Assembly: GCF_018736085.1 (NCBI RefSeq) | Contig: NZ_CP076134.1 | Span: 1,312,501 to 1,376,500, forward strand | Direction of reading: 5' to 3' | DNA from: Bradyrhizobium sediminis | GTDB lineage: Bacteria; Pseudomonadota; Alphaproteobacteria; Rhizobiales; Xanthobacteraceae | Length of the DNA stretch: 64,000 nucleotides | Shown: positions 44,869-54,549 of the stretch, one piece after another | Position numbering within the stretch: position 1 is the stretch's first letter | Layout of the letters: each line of letters starts with the position of its first letter | Position numbers and translations under genes: made by a program | The notes under the pieces: model-generated | What the model saw: only the letters and a program-made list of their open reading frames with translations | Database searches by the model: none | What the model was told of the DNA's origin: nothing

Positions 44869-46940
44869 GCCGACCCCGCAAAGGCGAGGACCGAACGGGG
44901 AGGTGCCATCGTCTCGTCTCCCGGCGCGAAGTCCGCGGCCTCCTGCTTGACGTCGGCGGTGTTCAACAGTTGCTGCCAGTTGGCGTATTCCGGCATCGTC
45001 GGCAGCTTGAACGCAATCGGTTCGGGCGCTGCGTTCAGCACGATGAAGATCGGTTGCTGACCATGCTCGATCGGCCCCAGCACGTAAGCGAGGAACCGGC
45101 CTTCCGGAAAATTCCAGTCCTGCTCCTTCATTTCCTCGGCCGCCGGCGTCAGCCACAACACGCCGTAGGAACCGTCGGCGCGCCGCCCATCGAGCCAGCG
45201 GTGTGCGCGGATCTGCGGAAAGCGCCTTCGCAGCCCGGTGATGTGGCCGATGAAGTCGGTGAGGTCATCGCCCTCGCGGTCAAGACCGTCCCAGCTCACC
45301 CAGCCGATTTCATTGTCCTGGCAATAGGCGTTGTTGTTGCCGGACTGCGAATTGCCGACCTCGTCGCCGGCCAGGATCAGCGGCAGGCCCTGCGCCAGCA
45401 ACAGGCATGCCAGCTGGTTCTTCCGCAGCTGACGGCGCAGCACGACGATGCCCTCGTCGTCGGTCGGGCCTTCATGGCCGCAATTGTTGCTGTGATTGTC
45501 GTTGGAGCCGTCGCGGTTATCTTCGCCGTTGGCCTCGTTGTGCTTCTCGTTGTAGCTGAACAGATCCGCCAGCGTGAAGCCGTCATGCACCGTGATGTGG
45601 TTGACGCTGGCGCGTTGCGTGCGGCCGTCATGGTTGAACAGGTCGGACGAGCCGGTCATGCGGCGGGAGACTTCGCCGATCAGGCTGCCTTCGCCGCTCC
45701 AGTAGCGTCGCATGGTGCTGCGGTAGCGGTCGTTCCATTCCGACCATTGCGACGGAAATGCGCCGACCTGATAGCCGCCCAAGCCGAGGTCCCACGGCTC
45801 GGCGACCAGCTTCACCGATGCCAGAACCGGGTCCTGCCGGATCGCAGTGAGGAAGGCGGCGTTGCGGTCGAAGCCATTCGGCCCGCGCGCCAGCGTGGTG
45901 GCGAGGTCGAACCGAAAGCCGTCGATATGGCAGACTTCGACCCAGTAGCGCAGCGAGTCCATCACCATCTGCAGCACGCGCGGATGCGTGAGTTTGACAG
46001 AGCTGCCGCAGCCGGTGAAATCGTCGTAGAACCGCGGGTTATCCGGCTTCAGCCAGTAGTAGGAGGCGTTGTCGATGCCGCGGAACGACAGCGTCGGGCC
46101 CATATGGTCGCCTTCGGCGGTGTGGTTGTAGACGACGTCGAGCATTACTTCGATGCCGGCATCGTGCAGCCGCGCCACGGTGGTGCGGAAGGCGTCGAGC
46201 GGGTTGTCCTGTGCGTAGCGCGCCTCCGGCGCGAAGAAAGCCAGCGTGTTGTAGCCCCAGTAATTCGACAGCTTCTTTTCAACCAGCATCCGATCGTCGA
46301 TCAGGCCGTGGATCGGCAAGAGTTCGATGGTGGTGACGCCGAGGCGCTTGAGATGCTCGATCATGGCCGGCGACGACAGGCCGCCATAGGTTCCGCGCAG
46401 GTTGGGCGGCACGTCGTCGCGCTTCTGGGTCAGGCCCTTGACGTGCGCCTCGTAGATGATGGTGTATTCCCAGGGGACGTTGGGGCGCATTTCGCGCCGG
46501 CCCCAGTTGAAGGTCTCGTCGACCACGACGGCCTTCGGCATGCCGCGCGCATTGTCGCGGCGGTCGAACGACAGGTCCTCGCGGGCGCTGCCGGTGCGAT
46601 AGGCGAAATGCGCATCGCTCCAGACCAGCCGGCCGGCGAGGCGCCTGGCATAGGGATCGAGCAACAGCTTGTTGGCATTGAAACGGTGGCCATGTTCGGG
46701 CTCATAGGGGCCGTGAACGCGATAGCCGTAGAGCTGGCCGGGCGAGATATCGTTGAGACAGCCATGCCAGACATCCTCGGTGCGCTCGGGCAGTTCGATG
46801 CGCTCGAGCTCGCGGCGGCCCTGGCTGTCGAACAGGCACAGCTCGACCTTGTGCGCGTTGGCGGAGAACAGCGCAAAATTGGTGCCCCGGCCGTCCCAGC
46901 TTGCACCGAGGCGAGAGGACGTTCCGGCTGTCAGGCGCAT
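44865..46940 (-). CDS. glgX: Glycogen debranching enzyme
   Basis: 691 residues, GH13 isoamylase type (GlgX/TreX). It hydrolyses alpha-1,6 branches. CBM48-like N-terminus (FALFSANAHKVELCLFD), then EAHVKGLTQ, MLDVVYNHTAEGDHMGPTLS, nucleophile in GFRFDLATTLAR, acid/base in LVAEPWDLGLGGYQ, and NHITVHDGFTLADLFSYN, all intact. It starts 3 bp after the glgB stop and overlaps treZ by ATGA. It would feed linear maltodextrins to treZ/treY-type enzymes and malQ. Confidence 0.94.
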   Translation of the reverse strand: MRLTAGTSSRLGASWDGRGTNFALFSANAHKVELCLFDSQGRRELERIELPERTEDVWHGCLNDISPGQLYGYRVHGPYEPEHGHRFNANKLLLDPYARRLAGRLVWSDAHFAYRTGSAREDLSFDRRDNARGMPKAVVVDETFNWGRREMRPNVPWEYTIIYEAHVKGLTQKRDDVPPNLRGTYGGLSSPAMIEHLKRLGVTTIELLPIHGLIDDRMLVEKKLSNYWGYNTLAFFAPEARYAQDNPLDAFRTTVARLHDAGIEVMLDVVYNHTAEGDHMGPTLSFRGIDNASYYWLKPDNPRFYDDFTGCGSSVKLTHPRVLQMVMDSLRYWVEVCHIDGFRFDLATTLARGPNGFDRNAAFLTAIRQDPVLASVKLVAEPWDLGLGGYQVGAFPSQWSEWNDRYRSTMRRYWSGEGSLIGEVSRRMTGSSDLFNHDGRTQRASVNHITVHDGFTLADLFSYNEKHNEANGEDNRDGSNDNHSNNCGHEGPTDDEGIVVLRRQLRKNQLACLLLAQGLPLILAGDEVGNSQSGNNNAYCQDNEIGWVSWDGLDREGDDLTDFIGHITGLRRRFPQIRAHRWLDGRRADGSYGVLWLTPAAEEMKEQDWNFPEGRFLAYVLGPIEHGQQPIFIVLNAAPEPIAFKLPTMPEYANWQQLLNTADVKQEAADFAPGDETMAPPRSVLAFAGSA

Positions 46941-46943
46941 GCG

Positions 46944-49091
46944 TCAGCTTTCCGGTACGAGAAATATCGCGGCCAGTGGCGGAACGGTGAGATTGAGTTC
47001 GGGCACGAGGCCCTCCGACGCCTTTACCTCGCCGACGTTCCCCACATTGCTGCCGCCGTAATGCGCGGAGTCCGAATTGAGCACCTCGCGCCACTCGCCG
47101 GCGATCGGCACCTGGACGCGGTAGTTGTAATAGACATTCGGCGAAAAATTGATGACGACGAGGCAGCGGGAACGGGCATCGTTGCCCTTGCGGATCCAGG
47201 CGAATACGTTGCCAGCGGCGTCATCGGTGACGATCCATTCGAAGCCGGATGGATCGCAGTCCAGCTCGTGCAGTGCCGGCAGCGTGCGGTAAAGTCCGTT
47301 GAGGTCCCGGATCAGGCCTTGGATGCCCAGGTGTCTCTTCTGTTCGAGCAGGTGCCAGTCGAGCGCGCGATCGTGATTCCATTCGCGCTCCTGGCCGAAT
47401 TCGCAACCCATGAACATCAGCTTCTTGCCGGGGTGGGCGAACATGAGACTGTAATAGGCGCGCAGGTTCGCAAAGCGCTGCCAGTCGTCGCCGGGCATCC
47501 GCCCCAGGATCGAGCGCTTGCCGTGGACCACCTCGTCATGCGACAGCGGCAGGATGAAGTTTTCCGAGAACGCGTAATGCAGGCCGAACAGGATGTCGCC
47601 GTGATGATGCTTGCGGTGGATCGGATCCTTGCCGATGTAGTTCAGCGTGTCATGCATCCAGCCCATGTTCCACTTATAGCCGAAGCCGAGCCCGCCATAC
47701 TCGACCGGACGCGACACCTGCGGCCATGCGGTCGATTCTTCGGCGGCCGTGGTGGCTTGCGGAAAGCGCGCGAACACTTCGGTATTGAAGCGGCGCAGGA
47801 AATCGATCGCCTCGAGATTTTCGCGTCCGCCATGTTTGTTCGGGATCCAGCCGCCGGCGGGCCGGCTGTAGTCGAGATAGAGCATGGAAGCGACCGCATC
47901 GACGCGCAGCCCGTCGATGGCATAGCGCTCCAGCCAGAACAGCGCGTTCGACACCAGGAAATTGACGACTTCAGTGCGGCCGTAATTGTAGATCAGCGTG
48001 CCCCAGTCGAGGTGACGGCCCTGCAGCGGGTTGGCGTGTTCATAGAGCGCGGTGCCGTCGAAATGGCCGAGACCGTGCGGATCATCCGGAAAGTGCCCGG
48101 GCACCCAATCCAGCATCACCCCCAGGCCTTCGCCATGGCAGGCGTCGACCAGTGTGGAAAAATCCGCCGGTGTCCCGAACCGGCTGGTGGGCGCGAACAT
48201 GCCGGTCGGCTGGTAGCCCCAGGAGCCGTCGAACGGATGCTCGTTGACGGGAAGGAATTCGACATGGGTAAAGCCGAGATCCCTGACATAGCGCGGAAGC
48301 TGCTCGGCCAGCTCGCGGTAGCTCAGCCATTCGTTGCCGCCTTTGCGCCGCCAAGAGCCGAGATGGACCTCGTAGATCGAGACGGGCGCGCCCAGCGCGT
48401 TGATGCCGGATGGTGCGGGCCGCGGACGCGGCAACTTGGTCTCGTCCAGCACGATGGACGCGGTGCTCGGGCGCAGCTCCGCAGCAAAGGCCAGCGGATC
48501 GGCCTTCAGCGGCAGATGCTGGCCCTGCGGTCCGATGATATCGAACTTGTAGTGGTCGCCGGCGGCGGCGTGAGGCACGAACAGCTCCCAATAGCCGGTG
48601 CCGCGCACCCGCATCGGATGTCGCCGCGGATTCCAGAAATTGAAATCGCCGACCACGCTGACCCGCCGCGCATTGGGCGCGAACACCACGAAGGCCACGC
48701 CGGGAACGTCGTCCAGCGTCATCGGATGAGCGCCAAGCTTGTCGTAGATCCGCTGATGGGTGCCCTCGCCGAGCAGATAAAGATCCAAATCGCTCAGCAC
48801 GGGTGGAAAACGGTAGGGGTCGTCGAGTTCGACCACGGTGTCGCCAAAGCAGGCGCGCAGCCGGTAGCGCCTGGAGCCGTTCGGCAGCGCGCCAGCGAAC
48901 AGGCCGGCGTCATGGATGCGCGACAGCTCCGCCATTGCGCCATGTTCGTCGATCGCGTCGACCTTCGACGCTTCCGGCAGGAAGGCGCGGACCACAGTTT
49001 GGCCGTCCTCGGTATGCAAGCCGAGATAGTGAAAGGGATCGGATTGGCGGCCTTCGACGATCGCATAGGCCTCAGCGGACAGTTCGGTCAT
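46944..49091 (-). CDS. glgB: 1,4-alpha-glucan branching enzyme
   Basis: 715 residues, GH13. It makes alpha-1,6 branches in glycogen. Two N-terminal beta domains ([35 protein letters not shown]), then EVHLGSWRR, nucleophile in [19 protein letters not shown], acid/base in [10 protein letters not shown] and [12 protein letters not shown]. Active site complete. The ATG at 49091 overlaps the treS stop (ATGA); upstream sequence in the same frame belongs to treS. GlgB is needed whether linear glucan comes from GlgE or from GlgA. Confidence 0.94.
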   Translation of the reverse strand: MTELSAEAYAIVEGRQSDPFHYLGLHTEDGQTVVRAFLPEASKVDAIDEHGAMAELSRIHDAGLFAGALPNGSRRYRLRACFGDTVVELDDPYRFPPVLSDLDLYLLGEGTHQRIYDKLGAHPMTLDDVPGVAFVVFAPNARRVSVVGDFNFWNPRRHPMRVRGTGYWELFVPHAAAGDHYKFDIIGPQGQHLPLKADPLAFAAELRPSTASIVLDETKLPRPRPAPSGINALGAPVSIYEVHLGSWRRKGGNEWLSYRELAEQLPRYVRDLGFTHVEFLPVNEHPFDGSWGYQPTGMFAPTSRFGTPADFSTLVDACHGEGLGVMLDWVPGHFPDDPHGLGHFDGTALYEHANPLQGRHLDWGTLIYNYGRTEVVNFLVSNALFWLERYAIDGLRVDAVASMLYLDYSRPAGGWIPNKHGGRENLEAIDFLRRFNTEVFARFPQATTAAEESTAWPQVSRPVEYGGLGFGYKWNMGWMHDTLNYIGKDPIHRKHHHGDILFGLHYAFSENFILPLSHDEVVHGKRSILGRMPGDDWQRFANLRAYYSLMFAHPGKKLMFMGCEFGQEREWNHDRALDWHLLEQKRHLGIQGLIRDLNGLYRTLPALHELDCDPSGFEWIVTDDAAGNVFAWIRKGNDARSRCLVVINFSPNVYYNYRVQVPIAGEWREVLNSDSAHYGGSNVGNVGEVKASEGLVPELNLTVPPLAAIFLVPES

Positions 49092-52000
49092 GCGGCCTCG
49101 TTGGTATTCCCGGACAATAATCTGAGCAACCCGGTCAGCGGGACGCGCAGCCATTCCGGCCGATGGGCTAGTTCGTATTCGATCTCATAGAAGGTCCTTT
49201 CAAGCAGAAAGAACTTCAGCATCTGCTCGGCCGCGGCCGGATCGGCAGGCCACAGGCGCTGATTTGTCAGGGTTTCGCGGTAGGCGGCAAGAAACGCTGC
49301 CGCGGAACGGTCGCGCCACTCCGCGAGCGCAGCACCAAGCTTGCCGTGCTCGTCGGGCGCCACTTTCAGCGCGCGCTCCAGCGCGGCCGTGGCGGAGTAG
49401 TCGATAGAACGGATCAACGCCGCGACATCGCGCGCCGCCGGCGCCTTGCGCCGACGTTCTTCCAGCGATCGGCGGGGCTCGCCCTCGAAACCGATGATGA
49501 AGATATCGTCCTTGACGATCAATATCCGAGCGAGATTGAAATTGCCGTGATGGCGGATATTCAGGCCGTCGATTTCAGGCGGCAGCAGAGCGCTGAGGCG
49601 GTCGTGCAGGCCTTCACGTTGCGCCAACACCAGCTCGACCAGCAGACGATCGGCTTCCTTTATCGTGTCGCGCCGCTGCTTCAGGACGTCGAAGATCCGT
49701 TCGGCGCGGGTCACTGCATGTTCGACCCAACGCCGGACGTCCTCAGGTCGCGTCGCTTCAGGCGCGAAGTCGACACCTCCTCCATTGCCGACAAATGCGA
49801 GCTGCATCTCGGCGACGCGTCGTCCAGCCTGGGACATGTAACGCAGATAGGGAACCTGTTCGTCGCTTTCGCTCGCATGTTGGCTACTCGCCAGCAGGCG
49901 CTGCTCGTCGACGAAACGATCAAGATAGGCCGACGTCACGGTCCAGGCATCGCCCTGATTTGCCACGAAGGCATGCACGATCGCAATTGCGAATTTGTTG
50001 TCGCCCTCGACCAGTTCGACGCTGCCGATCAGTGCCGGCGTGTTGGCAAAACCCGCGACCTCGGTCAGAAACCGGCCGATCTCGATTTCGGGGTTGGTGC
50101 CGGATTCGAGCTTGCGATAAACCTTGACCACATAGTCGTTGTCCACCAGCGCCATGCTGCTGGATTGTTCGGTTTCGACCGCGCGGATGTGATCTGGCTG
50201 TCTGATCGGCTTGTCGGAAAGCCTTGCTGTCGGTCGGAATTCGAGGCGCAGGCCGTTTTCCTCGACGGTCAGGGCTTCGTGCAGGTTGCGCAGCAGCAGC
50301 GCGATGAAGATCTGGTCGGTCGCAACGTCAAGTAAAGTTCCTTCCCGAGCGCCCTGACGAACGGCTGCAAATGCGTGAGGGTTATAGCGCTCGCGGTCGA
50401 AGCGCACCCATTCGATCCGCATCGGTAGCACGTAGCGCGCGGTCTCGCCGTGTTGCGTCGCTTCAAAGAAAGCGAGCCAGGGGCGGTTGTCGCCGATATC
50501 GCAGAATGGAATTGCCGATGTCAGGGTTGGCTGGATCGCCTGCGGCGAACGCTCCGGATACCAGCGGGTCCGCGACAGGTGTCCCGGCAGCACGTCGCGC
50601 TCGAACACACTGCGGGTGCGCGCCAGCGACATCCAGGTCGCACCCAGCGGCACCACGAGTGTCTCGAATTCCGGCACCACCGAAGGTTCGACATGCTCCG
50701 ACCTGTCGCGCTCCCTGAGCTGGAACCAGTAGAAGCCATAGGGCGCCAGCGTGATCATGTAGGGCAGGTCGCCGATCGCCGGAAAGCGGGTGCGGCCGAG
50801 CATCTCCAGCGGAACGCGGTCTTTCCAGGCTGAGAGATCGAGTTCAGTCGCCTGCGCCGATCGCGACAGGTTGGCGACGCACAGAATGATTTCGTCCTGA
50901 TACTGGCGGACGTAGCACAGCACCGAGCGATTGGCCGGACGGATGAACGTCATGGTGCCGCGGCCGAACGCCAGCGTTGACTTGCGCACCGAGATCAGCC
51001 GCTTGGTGGCGCTGAGCAGCGACGACAGGCTGCGTGACTGCGCCTCGACATTGACCGCCTCGTAGCCATAGACCGGGTCCATGATGGTCGGGGCATAAAG
51101 CCGCGCTGGATCGGCGCGGGAAAATCCGCCATTGCGGTCCGGCGACCATTGCATCGGCGTGCGCACGCCGTTGCGGTCGCCGAGATAGATATTATCGCCC
51201 ATGCCGATTTCGTCGCCGTAATAGACGATCGGCGTACCAGGGAACGACAGCAGCAGTGAGTTCATCAGTTCGATCTTGCGCCGGTCGTTGTCCATCAGCG
51301 GCGCCAGGCGCCGGCGGATACCGACATTGATGCGGGCGCGGGGATCGTTGGCATAGGTCGACCACAGATAGTCGCGCTCGACGTCCGTGACCATTTCCAG
51401 CGTCAGCTCGTCGTGGTTGCGCAGGAACAGCGCCCACTGGCATTTGTTCGGGATATCCGGCGTCTGGCGCAGGATGTCGGTGATCGGAAAGCGGTCCTCC
51501 TGGGCGATCGCCATGTAGATCCGCGGCATCAAGGGAAAATGATAGGCCATGTGGCATTCGTCGCCGCGGCCGAAATATTCCTGCACGTCCTCCGGCCACT
51601 GGTTGGCTTCAGCCAGCAACACCTTGCCCTTGGCATAGGTGTCGAGCTCGGCGCGCAGCTTCCTGATGATGGCATGGGTTTCCGGCAGGTTCTCGTTGTT
51701 TGTGCCGTCGCGCTCGCACAGATAGGGGATGGCGTCGAGACGGAAGCCGTCGACGCCAGCATCGAGCCAGCGCTTCATCACCTGCACGATCGCGCGGACC
51801 ACACGCGGATTGTCGAAATTGAGGTCCGGCTGGTGCGAGAAGAAGCGGTGCCAGTAGAATTGGCCGGCTTCCGGATCCCAGGTCCAGTTCGATTTTTCAG
51901 TGTCGGTGAAGATGATCCGCGTGCCCAGATATTTCTGGTCGGTGTCGCTCCAGACGTACCAGTTGCGCGCACTCGACTTCGGGTCGCTGCGGCGGGCGCG

Positions 52001-52390
52001 TTTGAACCATTGGTGCTGGTCGGATGTGTGATTGACGACGAGCTCGGTGATGACCCGCAGGCCGCGCCGCTTGGCTTCGACGATGAAGCGCCTGAAATCC
52101 TTCATGGTCCCGAAATCGGGATTGATGGCGCCGTAATCGGCGATGTCGTAGCCGTCGTCGCGGCCGGGCGAGGGATAGAACGGCAGCAGCCACAGCGCGG
52201 TGACGCCGAGATCCTGCAGATAGCCGAGTTTCTCGGTCAGGCCGGCGAAATCGCCGATACCGTCATTGTTGCTGTCGGCAAAGGCCTTGACATGAAGCTG
52301 GTAGACAATGGCGTCCTTGTACCAGAGCTCGTCGCCATCCAGCGCGGGGACCGGCAGCTCCGTTGCATCGATAGAGGACAAGAGGTTCAT
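49088..52390 (-). CDS. treS: Trehalose synthase fused to a degenerate maltokinase domain
   Basis: 1100 residues. About 20-560 is TreS (trehalose to maltose isomerase, GH13): [15 protein letters not shown], nucleophile in [12 protein letters not shown], Glu in [11 protein letters not shown], and [11 protein letters not shown], all intact. About 600-1090 is the maltokinase (Pep2/Mak) fold. The N-lobe Lys remains (YVVKVYRK), but the catalytic loop reads HGNFNLAR instead of HGDYHLGQ (Asn950) and the metal-binding motif reads IIGFEGEP instead of IIDFEGEP (Gly967). The kinase therefore looks inactive, though the domain is full length. AAGGGAGC precedes the ATG. Confidence 0.93.
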   Translation of the reverse strand: MNLLSSIDATELPVPALDGDELWYKDAIVYQLHVKAFADSNNDGIGDFAGLTEKLGYLQDLGVTALWLLPFYPSPGRDDGYDIADYGAINPDFGTMKDFRRFIVEAKRRGLRVITELVVNHTSDQHQWFKRARRSDPKSSARNWYVWSDTDQKYLGTRIIFTDTEKSNWTWDPEAGQFYWHRFFSHQPDLNFDNPRVVRAIVQVMKRWLDAGVDGFRLDAIPYLCERDGTNNENLPETHAIIRKLRAELDTYAKGKVLLAEANQWPEDVQEYFGRGDECHMAYHFPLMPRIYMAIAQEDRFPITDILRQTPDIPNKCQWALFLRNHDELTLEMVTDVERDYLWSTYANDPRARINVGIRRRLAPLMDNDRRKIELMNSLLLSFPGTPIVYYGDEIGMGDNIYLGDRNGVRTPMQWSPDRNGGFSRADPARLYAPTIMDPVYGYEAVNVEAQSRSLSSLLSATKRLISVRKSTLAFGRGTMTFIRPANRSVLCYVRQYQDEIILCVANLSRSAQATELDLSAWKDRVPLEMLGRTRFPAIGDLPYMITLAPYGFYWFQLRERDRSEHVEPSVVPEFETLVVPLGATWMSLARTRSVFERDVLPGHLSRTRWYPERSPQAIQPTLTSAIPFCDIGDNRPWLAFFEATQHGETARYVLPMRIEWVRFDRERYNPHAFAAVRQGAREGTLLDVATDQIFIALLLRNLHEALTVEENGLRLEFRPTARLSDKPIRQPDHIRAVETEQSSSMALVDNDYVVKVYRKLESGTNPEIEIGRFLTEVAGFANTPALIGSVELVEGDNKFAIAIVHAFVANQGDAWTVTSAYLDRFVDEQRLLASSQHASESDEQVPYLRYMSQAGRRVAEMQLAFVGNGGGVDFAPEATRPEDVRRWVEHAVTRAERIFDVLKQRRDTIKEADRLLVELVLAQREGLHDRLSALLPPEIDGLNIRHHGNFNLARILIVKDDIFIIGFEGEPRRSLEERRRKAPAARDVAALIRSIDYSATAALERALKVAPDEHGKLGAALAEWRDRSAAAFLAAYRETLTNQRLWPADPAAAEQMLKFFLLERTFYEIEYELAHRPEWLRVPLTGLLRLLSGNTNEAA

Positions 52391-52399
52391 GGCGCTCCC

Positions 52400-54349
52400 T
52401 TACGCCAGACAGCGAAACAGCAGGGCGGGATCGTTCATCGGATTGATCCGCAGCCGAATGCCGCCCCACTCCAGTGGGTAGCGTTCGCCGGTGATGACGT
52501 TCTCAAGCGCGGCGACGTTGCGGCGATCGTCGGCCATACCGACCTGAATGTCGCCGAGCGGCAGCCAGAATTCGTATACGTCGCGCGACAGCGCAATCGC
52601 GGCGACAACGCTGTTGGTTTGGTTGACGGATTCCTTGACGAAGGCAATGATATTTTCGTCCTCGACCGAAATGAAGCGAAGATTGGCCGTCTGCTGCAGC
52701 GCTGCGTTTTGCCGGCGGGCGCGATTGAGATCCCTGATATAGGGCTTGATATTGCCGGGCCTGTCCCAGTCGCGCACCTTGATCTCGTATGTTTCGGAAT
52801 CGCGATATTCCTCACGGCCCGCAATCGGCTCGTGCTCCAGGAGCTCGAACCCGCTGTAGACGCCGTAAGCGCTGGACAGCGTGGCGGCCAGCGCGACACG
52901 GGACTTGAACATCCAGGCCTCGCCGCTCTGTAGATGATAAGGCAGGATATCGGGCGTATTGACGAAGAAATTCGGGCGAAAGTAGTCACGCTCCGGATAA
53001 CCCGTCAGTTCGCCCAGATACTGCTCCAGCTCGCACTTCCGGGTACGCCAGATGAAGTAGGTGCAGGACTGGGTGAAGCCGAGCCTGGCGAGGCCCTTCA
53101 TCGGTTTCGGCCGGGTAAAGGCTTCCGCGAGGAAGATCGCCTCGGGATAACGAAGCTGAACCTCGTGGATCAACCATTCCCAAAATCTGAAGGGTTTGGT
53201 GTGGGGATCCTTGACCCGGAAGATGCTGACGCCCTGTTCGATCCAGAACAGCACCACGTCGCGTAGCGCATTCCACAAGGCGCCGGCGTCCTCCGACGAG
53301 AAATCGGGATTGACGCTGTCCTGATGCTTCCCGGACGGGTCGTCCGCATAGCGCAGCGAGCCGTCCGGCCGCCGTCTGAACCACTGCGGGTGCTGTTTCA
53401 GCCAGGGATGATCGGGCGAACACTGCACGGCGAAATCGAGCGCGACTTCCATGTCGAGCACCTTGCAGGCGGCAATGAACTCGCGAAAATCCGCAAGCGT
53501 GCCCAGCTCGGGATGCACGGCATCGTGGCCGCCCGCGGCCGAGCCGATGGCGTAGGGGCTGCCCGGATCGCCTTCACCAGCGGTCGGCGCGTTGTAACGG
53601 CCCCTGCGGCCGGTAAGGCCGATCGGGTGAATCGGTGTCAGACAGACCACGTCAAAGCCCATCGCCGCGATATCCGGCAGCCGCGCCATGCAATCCTTGA
53701 AGGTGCCGTGGCGGCCGGGCGTCTTGCCCTGGCTGCGCGGCACCATCTCGTACCACGCGCCGTAGCGCGCCCTTGGCCTATCGGCGACGAACGGAAAGAA
53801 TTGCGATCGCATCAGGTCCGGCCGAAACTGGCTTTCGGCCATGGCGATCTTCAATTCATCGGTCAGCAGCGGCGCGGCGTCGCCGGTCTGCAGAAAATCC
53901 TCGCATTGCTGCAGGATCACGGCGGACGCGGCAGGTCCGCCGGCCTGCGCCTTGGTCAGCATGCCCGCGCCCTCGAGCGCATCCAGGGGAAGGTCGGCGC
54001 CGGTCTTTTGCTTGAGCTCGAAGCCGTGCCGCCAGGTCGCGAATTCGTCGGTCCAGGCCTCGATCGCATAGATGTAGCGGCCGGGGCTATCCGGTACGAA
54101 CGATCCGCCCCAACGGTCGTTACTGTGATGGGTCATCGGCGCGCGCCGCCATTCGCGGTCGCGCTCGCGGCGCCAGACCAGCGCCACTGAAATCACATCA
54201 TGGCCGTCGCGATAGATATCCGCCCAGACCTCGACGCGCTCCCCGACGATCCGTTTCACGGGGAAGCGGCCAGCATCGACAAGCGGGTAAACATCCTCGA
54301 TATGGAAAGCGCCGCCAGCGCTCTCGACAGTTTGAGTTGTTTTGTTCAC
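52400..54349 (-). CDS. glgE: GlgE-type maltosyltransferase with altered nucleophile
   Basis: 649 residues. GlgE adds maltose from maltose-1-phosphate to alpha-glucan. Family blocks are present (FHIEDVYPLVDAGRFPVKRI, YEMVPRSQGKTPGRHGTFKD, LDFAVQCSPDHPWLKQHPQW, LAEAFTRPKPM, FVNTPDILPYHLQSGE). The nucleophile motif, normally FRVDNPHTKP, reads FRVKDPHTKP: Lys380 replaces the catalytic Asp and the next residue is Asp. The acid/base Glu and NTPD Asp remain. GTG 54349 (VNKTTQTVES) matches the usual start; an upstream ATG at 54439 is possible but overlaps a TATATA promoter-like box. First gene of the operon. Confidence 0.88.
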   Translation of the reverse strand: MNKTTQTVESAGGAFHIEDVYPLVDAGRFPVKRIVGERVEVWADIYRDGHDVISVALVWRRERDREWRRAPMTHHSNDRWGGSFVPDSPGRYIYAIEAWTDEFATWRHGFELKQKTGADLPLDALEGAGMLTKAQAGGPAASAVILQQCEDFLQTGDAAPLLTDELKIAMAESQFRPDLMRSQFFPFVADRPRARYGAWYEMVPRSQGKTPGRHGTFKDCMARLPDIAAMGFDVVCLTPIHPIGLTGRRGRYNAPTAGEGDPGSPYAIGSAAGGHDAVHPELGTLADFREFIAACKVLDMEVALDFAVQCSPDHPWLKQHPQWFRRRPDGSLRYADDPSGKHQDSVNPDFSSEDAGALWNALRDVVLFWIEQGVSIFRVKDPHTKPFRFWEWLIHEVQLRYPEAIFLAEAFTRPKPMKGLARLGFTQSCTYFIWRTRKCELEQYLGELTGYPERDYFRPNFFVNTPDILPYHLQSGEAWMFKSRVALAATLSSAYGVYSGFELLEHEPIAGREEYRDSETYEIKVRDWDRPGNIKPYIRDLNRARRQNAALQQTANLRFISVEDENIIAFVKESVNQTNSVVAAIALSRDVYEFWLPLGDIQVGMADDRRNVAALENVITGERYPLEWGGIRLRINPMNDPALLFRCLA

Positions 54350-54549
54350 GGTGATGCCAGTGACATGGAAAACACGTCCCGTCTCGATTGCGGGAAAGGA
54401 GACGTTCCGGACATATATACAAAGCCGTTCGCCGGGCATTGGTTCCCGGGGAACGCCGGGGACGCCAGAGAGTTAACCACGGCTATCCTCTTCCTGCATT
54501 TAGAGAATTTCGCGACGCCCTTCACCGTTGCGTGCAAACTGCGTGCCGA

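Noticed and set aside
44796..49190. 1464-codon open frame antisense to treZ, glgX and glgB
   Set aside because: Same cause: it spans three verified genes in the opposite direction and shows no domain.
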